Positions 1 to 8,886 of a DNA stretch of 64,000 bases are shown piece after piece. The notes below the pieces were generated by a model. The model was not told the DNA's origin, ran no database searches, and saw only the letters and a program-made list of their open reading frames with translations. The stretch comes from Watersipora subatra (taxonomy: Eukaryota; Bryozoa; Gymnolaemata; Cheilostomatida; Watersiporidae). The stretch is taken from NCBI RefSeq assembly GCF_963576615.1, contig NC_088716.1, positions 3,782,001 to 3,846,000 on the forward strand, in the 5' to 3' direction. How positions within the stretch are numbered: the first letter of the stretch is position 1; every line of letters begins with the position of its first letter. The translations under genes were made by a program, and so were the position numbers.

Positions 1-178
1 GACAGGTTGCTGGGTGGCTGATATCTAATGTGTCATCAAGAGACAGGTTGCTGGGTGGCTGATATCTAGTGTGTCATCAAGAGACAGGTTGCTGGGTGGC
101 TGATATCTAGTGTGTCATCAAGAGACAGGTTGCTGGGTGGCTGATATCTAGTGTGTCATCAAGAGACATGTTGTGGAT
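1..178. repeat. 41-bp tandem repeat, about four copies
   Basis: A 41-bp unit starting GACAGGTTGCTGGGTGG is repeated about 4.2 times with almost no divergence (AATG/AGTG variation in the first unit). The array runs off the left edge, so its full size is unknown. It lies in an intron or flank upstream of the first visible GalNAc-transferase-like exon. Confidence 0.9.
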
Positions 179-380
179 AATATATTCAGAGGTGAACTAC
201 TCTTCGCTAATTGCGCTATAACCCTTAACTTATATGTTGTTTAAACTGGATATTTAATAACCCATAGAGAGAAATCACGAGAGATATTTGTGGTACTGTT
301 TGTACCACAAATACCTGGCAGGCTTGTTTGTAGTGCAACTAACAAACAAATTGGGGCTACATGAGACTTCTTCGCTTCTT

Positions 381-572
381 AGGTATAGAGATATATAGAG
401 GTTATTATCTCTATTATAGAGGTATAGAGATATATAGAGGGTATTATCTCTATTAAAGAGGTATAGAGATATATAGAGGGTATTATCTCTATTATAGAGG
501 TATAGAGATATATAGAGGGTATTATCTCTATAGAGATATAAAGAGGGTATTATCTCTATAGAGGTATAGAAA
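381..572. repeat. 36- to 39-bp tandem repeat
   Basis: Units of the form AGGTATAGAGATATATAGAGG followed by TATTATCTCTAT are repeated about five times. Each unit contains an internal imperfect inverted repeat (AGAGATA and TATCTCT), so the array could fold into hairpins. It is non-coding. Confidence 0.85.
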
Positions 573-888
573 TAATACTAGTAAACACGAACTACTGCTT
601 ACCTTAATCTCACTTTCAATGTTGTCTGTAGTCTCAACACATGCTATATGTGCTAGTGACCTAGCAGTCTGTGATAAAATATAAACGATTGTCAGGTGTA
701 ATAACTCTATTTACAATTATTCCGAAATGTAGTGAGGTGGTTGGAAAGCGCAGATGGCAGCGCGCCTGGCTGCTGGGCCAAATGTCGGAGAAACGCGATA
801 CAAAAAATCAAAATCCATTTGCTTCAAAATTGCGATGCAATCTTTTTCCCAACATCGTTGAGAGAAAGATTGGGTGTTGCTTCGGACA

Positions 889-966
889 AACAAATGGACA
901 GACAAACGGACAGACAAATGGACAGACAAACGGACAGACAAATGGACAGACAAATGGACAGACATG
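889..966. repeat. 12-bp microsatellite
   Basis: A 12-bp unit (CAGACAAATGGA, alternating with CAGACAAACGGA) is repeated about six times. It keeps several reading frames open on both strands by chance; those frames are not genes. Confidence 0.9.
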
Positions 967-1133
967 GCTCTTATAGCAGAGTTTTATCATTATTTATTAT
1001 TATTATTCATTTATTACAAAACTTTTAAAAATGGTCCTAATATAGGAACTGCCATGTCACCCACTACATTAAAAATTCATAACAATATTCTGTCAATGCT
1101 TTCTCACTCCTCCGTTCTCTGAAACATTTGCAG

Positions 1134-1400
1134 GCCGTCGGAGGTTACGATAGTTTCTTTTACAAAAGAGACGGGGCTGATGGTTTAGCACTGAGTCTGG
1201 CAGTCTGGCTGTGTGGAGGTACAGTAGTACGCTGTGAGTGTGCATTCTCTCAACCGCTGCCTGCTGCCGAGGCATCAAAAGAGCTGGTTACTTACCTTCA
1301 GCATGCCAAATATATTCAACACGTGTTTGGTGGGTCTCTCAAGCAACAGATAACCTATCCTGGAATTGAGCTTTATAAACCTTCTTCTTATGATCTACAT
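1134..1400 (+). CDS. Exon: end of GT27 catalytic domain
   Basis: The acceptor TTGCAG ends at 1133 and the donor GTAAGT begins at 1401; 89 whole codons, phase 0 at both ends. Residue order AVGGYD, KRDGADG (1167-1184), ALSLAVWLCGG, then a helical tail with KYIQHVF, where the family has the WMDEFK..YY helix. Aligning to the family signature puts D,G,A,D,G over W,G,G,E,N. Confidence 0.7.
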
Positions 1401-4400
1401 GTAAGTTTTAAGCCCTCTCAGATACAATTATAGCCTGAGGTCAGCAGATACAATTATAGCCTGAGGTCAGCAGATACAATTATAGCTTGGGGTTTCAATA
1501 ATATTTTAGTTTAATGTTGATCAAAGACAAGTACCAGGTTTTATTAAAATTTTTCAAGTCATGTAAAGTAGAGATGCCCCGATTCTAAATTCACCAGCCG
1601 ATTCAGATACCGATCCGATATACCAATTCTTATCGAAAAATAATCCGATTCAGATCTTTTGTGTTGCATAGATAATTCATTTAGATAGATTCCTTTCATA
1701 GATAGTTCATTTTATTTATTATGGTAAATATAAATATTACTGTATTTATTAGTTACTGAATGACACCAATCGTCACACGATGATTGGTGTCATTCTGTCA
1801 ACAGTGCTTAGGAGTTAAGGCAAGACTTATAAATATGAGGCAAAGTTTTTGGCATTTATGGAAGCTGCTTCGTCTTTAGACTATAACTATCTGCCATATT
1901 GTGTAACCATAACAACGTCGCGTTGTGAGGAGCTATGGAAAAATGCATAAGAATGGCAACCAACCAAAGTGCTTTTGTCTTATGTTCACGCATTGGCTAA
2001 ACATCGGCATTGGCATCATAATTCACAAGTCTGCTTTTGATCACCTTGTCACAGCGTGGAGCTTGCATTGCAAGGACTTTCGTTCTCACAGCTTGTCTTT
2101 TGCCTTTTTAACACCAAAATCACTGCTTAAACACTAAATACCATGATTATTTTGGAATAAATAGATGTACCAGTATTTTCAAAATGCTGTCAGTTAACAT
2201 TTTGTGCTATCCGCATAGGAGTTGTGCCCACGTTTTCATATTCTAGCTGGTGTTTGATGTCATTCTACCAATGTGAACTTTGAACTTACATAATTGAGGG
2301 CTTACAAAACAAGTTAACTGCAGACGTGTGAAAGCGGCCAGCTGTCTTCATGTTATCCATTACTATGGTTTGCTCGCTGTAGGCTATAGCAAAAAGAAAA
2401 AGAACGTTCCAGCAAAGAAGCTGTATGACAATGGAGTGGTATGCACGCAAGTTTAACGGTTCTCTTCCTGTTGGATCCACCATTTCCAAGTTTTACAACC
2501 CGAACTACAAGGCCTCACTTCCTGTATTTGAGAAGCGTTCACCTCATATCGGTTGGTTACATATTGGTGCACTGGTGATTGTCAGAGTTTTGCTGTATCT
2601 GAATGTAGACTGTCATCAGACCTTCTCAAATGCTCTCGAGTTCCAAGGTTATCTATGCACTGCTAATGGAGTGGCTTTGGAATCTAATGAGTCAATAGCA
2701 CCAATGTTTATTTGTTGCTAAGACTTTAATATTTGTTACTAGGTAAATTTTGCTTACCTAAACTTTGCCAGATATGCTCATCTATTGCTAAAAAGTGGTA
2801 TTTTTATGTTGCTAGGGAAGTGATATGATTGTGTTGCTAGGGAAGTGATATGATTGTGTTGCTAGGGAAGTTGTTCGCATATTAACAGTGTAGGTCTGTT
2901 GCCAGGGAATGTATGTTTCTATAATGCTATGGAAATTACGTTTGTGCTCCGAAGGCAAAAATGTGTCAAATCCGTTTCTAGGAAAGCCATGTTAGTCTGT
3001 TGATAGGAAGCTATGTTTTTATGTTACTAGATAAATTATGCTTAAATATTGATTTCAAACCATGTTAGCTCACTGCTAAGAAAGTCATATTTATCTGTCG
3101 CCAAAGAAGCTGTTTCCATTTTGCTAGGGAAGTTATGTTAGTTTATTACTAGCGAAATAAAATCTTTTCTGTTGCTAGAGATGATGATATGTTTGGGAGT
3201 TGGTGGCCAAATCGTGTTGTTCCATTGCTAAGGAAGCTGTTGGTCTGTTGCTAAGAAAGTTATGTTTGTCTGTTGCTAAGGAAGCAATGTTTGTTGCTAG
3301 GAAAACTATATGTGTATGTTGCTAAGGAATTTATGCATTTATGTTGTGAGGAAAGTTGTTTTTGCATGTTGTTAGGGAAGTTATGTTTGTCTGTTGCTAG
3401 GGAAGTTATGTTTGTATGTTGCTAGGGAAGTTATGTTTGTATGTTGCTAGGGAAGAAATGTTTGTATGTTTTTAGGCAGATTATGTTATTCTGTTGCTAG
3501 GTAAGTTGTATGTCTGTTGCTAGGTAAGTTGTTTGTCTGTTGCTAGGGAAGCCATGCTTGTATGTTGTTAGGGAAGTGGTTGGTCCTATTTGCTGGAAAC
3601 TGTGTGAAGGTTAGCGAAGACTCTGTGCTTGGCCTGTCCTGGTGCCCTTCAACCCTCACTGATGCATACAGGTAGGTTTCAATTTTCCTACATTGTCAAA
3701 TGCTTTAGAACTGTGACTACTGCAAATTCAATTTACTCTCGAGATGTCTTATAGGCTTATATATATATCAACATGGAACTGATATCAGAATTAAGGAGAC
3801 CCAGTCTATAGTAGAATAGCTCATGCATTGGATTAGCAGGTAGTATATTTTGGTAACACGGTCAAACAAAGTCAAGTATGTTGGAGCAAAGATTTTCATA
3901 AAATTACATTGTAATTCATTTAACTCGTAAACCTGTTATAATTCCTTGATAAATACTGTAGGTAGTTACACTGTGGCGTTACAAAGGAGGTACGTATATA
4001 GAGGTTTAAAAGTAGAGATAGCGCTAGAGATGCACAAAGTAACTTACTACAACTCACAATAGATATAATTTAAACTAATCATGTTTATATATATTCTTTA
4101 TTATCTTATTTTTATTATAGTTTTCATCAGCTGCGTTGCTTTTGCTTAAAGGTTGACTTGCAACAAAATTCACATTACAGTTATTTGGTATCATAAGATT
4201 CACCATGTCTTACTCTGTTGTGTTGCAAGTGCCAAATATGTGGAAATGTGATTACAAGCTCTTAAAAGCTCAGAAGCTGAAATGATCGACCTTTTTTGAT
4301 CATAAAAAACCTCCAACATGGTTCGTGAAACAAAACTGTAAAGTAGCGATAATCTATATTTGATACGTTGTCTTCGGTAAAACCCGAAGTGTTTGTCATA

Positions 4401-5815
4401 AACTAGTATTACGATAAGTTTTATATCCAGCTTTGTATTGGCCTTTCAATTCACGTGAGAACATACGTGACAAGACAATAACCAAATTTTGTGGCTACGT
4501 CATCGAAATAAAGAGATTCCAATCTACGGCGGCTTTTCGTTTTTTAGCTTTTAAGAGCCTGTAATCACATTTCTACATATTTGGCACTTACAACACAGCA
4601 GAGTAAGACATGGTGAATCTTTTGATACCAAATAACTGTAATGTGAATTTTGTTCCAAGTCAACCTTTAAGAAATTGCTGTGCTTCAGGAAACTCCAAAC
4701 TTTGTTGAAAGTTACAATGTGTGTAGAGAGACATATTTTCTGGAAGTTTATGTTAGCTAGTTGAGAGTAGTCTGCTGTAGATGGCTCCCTCATCTTATGA
4801 TCTTCTAAATTTCACAAGTTTTCTTAGCAAGGAAGTGAGGTAGCTGTTCATTGTCTGCCCTTAGCATGAGAGGACGAGTCTGCCCTTAGCATGAGAGCAC
4901 TTTCCAGAGGGCTACCACTACATCATGGCTGATTTTAGATTTGCTTTACGCGTTGGAAAGTCAGAAGCAAAATATTGACTAAAGCAAAAATGAGTTTTTT
5001 GTTTGAGACAAGCATTGTCGGTGTCATGACATCTCTCGGTCTCATGGCGAGATTTCTAATATTGTGATGAGACAACTCCAATCAGAACAGACATGCACAC
5101 AAATATCGTGTGAATGCTACTACATGTGTTGTTCTACCCAAGTTGCAATAATAATAATAAATTCACACAGCACCATGATCCAGCAATAGTTACACAGCGC
5201 AGATGAACTGAGCAAAAATGATCGACCTTTGATCATACAAAAACCTCCAACATGGTTCTTTCAAGAGCTTTGGTACGAGAAGTCTTGGATAAGTTTTGCA
5301 TTATCATTAATACGGAGTTATCTACTGCTTTATGTGGAAAGGTAACTCCAAAATGATAGCTTTCTATAATATATTTAGGGCTATTTATTAACTTTAGGTT
5401 TGAGTGGAAGGATGGACTAATTAAGACGACTGCAGGTGACTGTGTCACGCTGCGTGCGACAGATAGCTATCTAGTGGCTGGCCATTGTCATGGCAACAGC
5501 ACCCAGCACTTCGTGTATGACAAGAAAAGTCGATATGTGAGTATTTACTCAATTGATAAAACGATTGTGATAAACTTTACTTTTTAAAACTGATCTTTTG
5601 ATGATCACTTTATTACATCTCATGGTTTGTGTGCACTGATGTGCTTGTTTCATAAACATCACACACATGTATTTTATTACCTACAGGTTATAGCCAAGCA
5701 CAATGGCCAGTGTGTCACACATTTTAATGGTGACAATGACCGGCAGGTGCTTCGACCATTGCCGTGTGAGGACAACTCTCCGTTCAATAGATTTATCTTA
5801 CATGATGAATATTGA
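1134..5815 (+). CDS. Polypeptide N-acetylgalactosaminyltransferase-like protein (GT27), 3' part
   Basis: Four exons joined in phase: 1134-1400, 3610-3671, 5398-5536 and 5687-5815 (stop TGA 5813-5815). About 198 residues are visible and the 5' part lies outside the window. Exon 1 matches the end of a GT27 catalytic domain: a VGGYD start (usual form LGSYD), then ALSLAVWLCGG, equal to the family's LELSFRVWMCGG. Exons 2-4 resemble a ricin-type lectin tail, with repeating hydrophobic residues, paired cysteines and a QHF in place of QxW. In the family these are Golgi type II membrane enzymes that add GalNAc to Ser/Thr. The copy is divergent: the GGEN signature reads GADG, the C-S-x-V-G-H metal site reads CECAFSQ without His, and the lectin CLD motifs read CVT. 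It may be an inactive relative. A lectin alpha-repeat exon may be missing between 1400 and 3610. Confidence 0.65.
1421..1490. repeat. 26-bp tandem repeat
   Basis: CAGATACAATTATAGC followed by CTGAGGTCAG is repeated about 2.5 times directly after the donor site of the preceding exon. Confidence 0.8.
1568..1800. mobile_element. hAT-like transposon end remnant with hairpin
   Basis: The stretch from 1572 (GAGATGCCCCGATTC, then repeated CCGATTCAGATACCGATCCG) has the look of hAT-type element ends. It is followed by a 14-bp perfect stem, GAATGACACCAATC (1758-1771) with GATTGGTGTCATTC (1782-1795). I found no matching right end and no credible transposase. The next kilobase (1800-2730) holds nothing I recognise. 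Confidence 0.3.
2745..3585. repeat. Degenerate minisatellite, about 25-bp unit, GTTGCTAGGGAAG core
   Basis: About 30 diverged units of roughly 25 bp share the core TGTTGCTAGGGAAGTTATGT. The best-preserved units lie at 3360-3460. The array ends about 25 bp before a small predicted exon. The core half, GTTGCTAGG, resembles an RFX/X-box half-site. Confidence 0.85.
3610..3671 (+). CDS. Exon: small lectin-domain exon at the edge of a minisatellite
   Basis: 62 nt read VSEDSVLGLSWCPSTLTDAY plus two bases that complete an Arg codon with the next exon. Phase 0 at its start matches exon 1, and phase 2 at its end matches exon 3. The donor GTAGGT is good; the acceptor (GTGTGAAG) has a poor pyrimidine tract. 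The joined sequence SVLGLSWC...FEWKDGLI has the spacing of a ricin-type lectin repeat (hydrophobic-x-x-C, then aromatic, then G-x-I). Called from phase and resemblance only. Confidence 0.5.
4150..4666 (+). mobile_element. TTAA-flanked terminal-inverted-repeat element (MITE), full copy
   Basis: A 517-bp element with inverted arms of about 125 bp (4150-4275 and 4540-4666). Ends are AGGTTGACTTG and CAAGTCAACCT, and each side is flanked by TTAA (4146-4149, 4667-4670), the target used by piggyBac-type transposases. It has no coding capacity. Related pieces lie at 5213-5262, 7534-7663, 49900-50262 and 60847-60975. The flanks 3672-4145 and 4671-5397 are intron with nothing else recognised. Confidence 0.8.
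5213..5262 (+). repeat. Internal fragment of the TTAA element family
   Basis: AAAATGATCGACCTTTGATC and the following AAACCTCCAACATGGTTC match positions 4280-4325 of the full copy. No terminal repeat is present here. Confidence 0.6.
5398..5815 (+). CDS. Exons 3-4: lectin beta and gamma repeats and stop
   Basis: Exon 5398-5536 reads FEWKDGLIKTTAGDC and ends at DKKSRY before GTGAGT; exon 5687-5815 reads VIAKHNGQCVTHF to FILHDEY-stop after CTACAG. Cysteine spacing (GDC...GHCHGN; GQC...LPC) follows ricin-type lectin repeats of GalNAc-transferases. The sugar-binding Asp of the CLD triplet is absent in both repeats. A possible poly(A) signal AATAAA lies at 6298-6303. Confidence 0.65.
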
Positions 5816-7182
5816 CGCTACCACACAGTATGATTCTAGCTATTGCCCAATTCTTTTGCGAATATCTCTGACTGACACATGTAAACAGGTGGCTGCTTGT
5901 AACAATATATTAAAAAAACCACCTCGATTTTCTTCTGGCCCATGACCACTGTTCTTTGATATTAATACTATGCATTGTAGTTATATATTATATGTATATA
6001 AGCTACGCGTGTTATATATACTATGCGCATTATATATATGCTATGTTATATTAATATTTATATATTAACTAATTGCTCTTCTTCATAATTTCGTTTATGA
6101 GAATCTCTTTGGTTGATGTTTATGTTTGCATCTTTACAATCTAATTGAGTGCAATTACAATCTTTACAATTACAATGAGTGTCTTTACAATCTAATTTTT
6201 TTTCAACTTTTAACTTATTGCTGTTTTTGATGAATATATCCTTTTAACTTACAAAAGAAATGAATATTCGATTTGATGATGTGTTTTCTGTTGTTGGAAT
6301 AAAAATTGTCATAATAGAGTGATCTCTCCAGCCTTGGTCATGAGTCTGTAACAACACTTGATCTCGACTACCAGTTGTCAATCTGTGCAGAATGTCCAGA
6401 CATATACTCTCCGTATGATTGGGCCATGATTGTAACACGCAAATAATTTTTCGTCTCGATCGTTTTTCAGCATCAATAAAATACCAATAGCTATACATGT
6501 ACAGCATCAAGTAACAGGATTGTGCTCCCGTGGTAGAGCAAACCGTCCTCGATCGAATATACTATATACTCGATCGGATACACTCCATATACCCGATCAG
6601 ATAATAATCCGGTTAGGCGTACACATCGGGCAGGTTTAAGTCATACAGGTTTACATTTGAATGTCTAAACCTGAGTGAAACATAAAAAATTTAGACAATT
6701 GTGTAAACGTCGTTTTATATAAAGCCTCACTTCCGGTGAAGTTCAGAAAATTTACATACACTTGAGAAGTAAAGTCAGAGCAACCCCCAAACCAGGCCAA
6801 GGAGAAACTGATGCTTGGTTATAGTAGCTTAGGCACTTTCAATTAAACTACACTTCCGACTCTGCCAGCGTAAAAGCGGTTAATACAGACTCGCTATCAC
6901 ACAGCCGATAGCAGACTGTGGATATACTAGCACACCTTTTAAGCCAAGCTGTCCAAGTTACAAAAGAAGATGTGTTGTACTTGAATAAATTTATTGTGAT
7001 ATCATAGTATGCCTCATCATACTAGCCAAGTCTCTACTGTTCCTCAAATGCAAAAACAACTGTTTATATAAGTGAGCAGAAGCAAACACAACATATGATT
7101 GGTGGTTACAAGTAGTTGAAATTTGTAGGTCAAAACGGCAGTTACTTTTAAAAAAAACAAATGCTATTTACAATTAAATACC
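5816..7182. other. Spacer after the GalNAc-transferase-like gene
   Basis: No gene is recognised. The stretch contains AT-rich simple sequence at 5975-6070, a possible poly(A) signal at 6298-6303, a short tRNA-like piece (CTCCCGTGGTAGAGC, 6523-6537), and two near-repeats of TATACTCGATCGGATA at about 6560-6605. Confidence 0.5.
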
Positions 7183-7533
7183 AATGATATAGACTCCACC
7201 AGGATAGGCGACGACTATCATATGGGCGAGGTTTAATGATTGAGCTCTGTTAGGATTGCGCTAGCCTGGGTTTTGAGGTTAACACAGTTCTCGTGGGGCG
7301 GTTGCGTTGCCTTGTTAGGTTTTTGGGTCTGGATTTTTATCGCCTATAAGCGTCGATCGCGGATAATACCTCATTTCCAGTTAGTAGTACAAAACATCAA
7401 AACCTGTAACCAGCAAACACGTAATTCTCTTTCCCTTTTCAATTTTAGGGATATACTAGGATCCATGGAAAATAAGACATTTCAAATAACTTATTTTTAC
7501 CAATTTTGAGATTGGTAGAGGTCGTAGTATTAA

Positions 7534-7663
7534 AGGTTGACTTGCAAAAAATTCACATTACAGTTATTTAGTGTCAAAAGATTCACCATGTCTTACTCTG
7601 CTGTGTTGTAGGTGCAAAATATATGGAAATGTGATTACAAGCTCTTAAAAACTCAAAAACGAA
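7534..7663 (+). mobile_element. Left arm of the TTAA element family
   Basis: Matches 4150-4275 of the full copy (AGGTTGACTTGCAA and then CACCATGTCTTACTCTG), preceded by TTAA at 7530-7533. The right arm is absent, so this is a solo or truncated copy. Confidence 0.75.
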
Positions 7664-7709
7664 CAGTTAATCAGCAAGTTGAACTTGCCAGACTATAGGC
7701 TTAGAACAT

Positions 7710-7994
7710 ATGTCACCAACTCTCTTACTCATGCTGACAGTCTATAAATACTGGTACACACTGATTGACATTTTATTCGCTTTTAAAAGCGTGAAGCACT
7801 GGTGTACTTTTTGCGACATTTTTTGTAACAAAGAACGTGACCTACAAAGGCATGCTCATGTACGGAGACACCGCTGCTACTCCTGTGATGAAGTGATGAC
7901 CCAGCCGCTCCTGCAAGCGCACATCTCTGCTGAGCATCCGAAAACCCTAACAGGGATGACAGTGACCCTCTCGGGCTACTGGACTTACCAGTAA
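7710..7994 (+). CDS. Putative small protein with two C2H2-like zinc fingers
   Basis: The frame encodes about 94 residues. Residues about 31-78 hold two successive finger patterns: C-x2-C-x12-H-x5-H (CTFCDIFC...RHAHVRRH), then C-x2-C-x11-H-x4-H (CYSCDEVM...HISAEH). The pattern is specific enough to suggest a real nucleic-acid-binding module. The true start is unclear: TTTTAAAAG at 7780-7788 could be a splice acceptor. It lies inside an inverted-repeat element, so it may belong to a transposon rather than a host gene. Confidence 0.35.
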   Translation: MSPTLLLMLTVYKYWYTLIDILFAFKSVKHWCTFCDIFCNKERDLQRHAHVRRHRCYSCDEVMTQPLLQAHISAEHPKTLTGMTVTLSGYWTYQ

Positions 7995-8886
7995 AAATCA
8001 ACTTCTGAGTGCCAGTAGTCCCACCAACCACCTCGGCCCTTTTCAGGGCCACCATTTCCATTTCAAGGGTTCTGTTCTGCGATGACAATGGTGGAAACTC
8101 AGTGTCGTACTTATTGTCCACTTTTTTATTACAAGTGTTCATACTCAATATCCAAATTTATAACCAAATTTGGGTTATTTCACGATGGCGTTTATTAATA
8201 TCACGAATGCTTGTGAATGGCAACTGACTGATCATAACAGTGACAATATTGGGAGCTGTGTTTATTTGACAACAAAATGAAAGCAACAGATCAGTAAAAC
8301 AACCACTATTGTTCATAATATTTGTAACTATACATGTGGCTTTATTAAGCATATTTCATTATTCTGGTACCATGTTCGGGTTCACCCTAACTAGGGTTGG
8401 CCGATGAAAATCAAATGGTTTAAATTATGCTAAAAGTCATGTTTGATTTTTTCCGAGTCAAAGACTATGATTTAAATCATCCTAAATATCATGTTTGATT
8501 TATTTTCTTCAGAACTTTCCCATCTCAAAGGCTGACTCCCAAAAATGTGAGTTATAGAGGGTCTACTGTAAATATGAACTGCACAACTTGGTCAAACTTG
8601 AAATAAATTAAAGTGATGCAAAGTTGTTTTGTTATGTTGCTAATGTTTCTATGTGGCACACTTCAATAAAATAATATTATGTTAGCAGTTATGAAAAATG
8701 CTGGTGATTGATGTTTTAAAAAAAAATCTGACTTGAAGCAAAAAATCTGATTTAAATAAAAAAAATCCGATTTTTATGATTTAAAAAAAATCATGCTTTT
8801 TTCTAACCATGAAACCAACAGAGCCGGATCATTAAACCCCACCCATACAATAGCCGTCGCCTATCCTGTGGAGGGTTTATATCATT

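Larger units (their letters stand above)
7183..8886. mobile_element. 1.7-kb element bounded by ~70-bp inverted repeats
   Basis: 7183-7253 and 8814-8886 are inverted copies (about 80% alike) sharing CAGGATAGGCGACG and GGTTTAATGAT. Between them lie an arm of the TTAA element (7534-7663), a short C2H2 zinc-finger frame (7710-7994) and a T/A-rich stretch with repeated TGATTTAAAT-like words (8400-8810). This looks like a foldback or TIR transposon, but no transposase domain is visible and target duplications were not resolved. Confidence 0.5.

Noticed and set aside
671-1028. Overlapping open frames on both strands near the window start
   Set aside because: They are kept open by the 12-bp microsatellite (Gln/Thr/Asn/Gly or Asp/Arg/Gln repeats); no start context, splice sites or homology.
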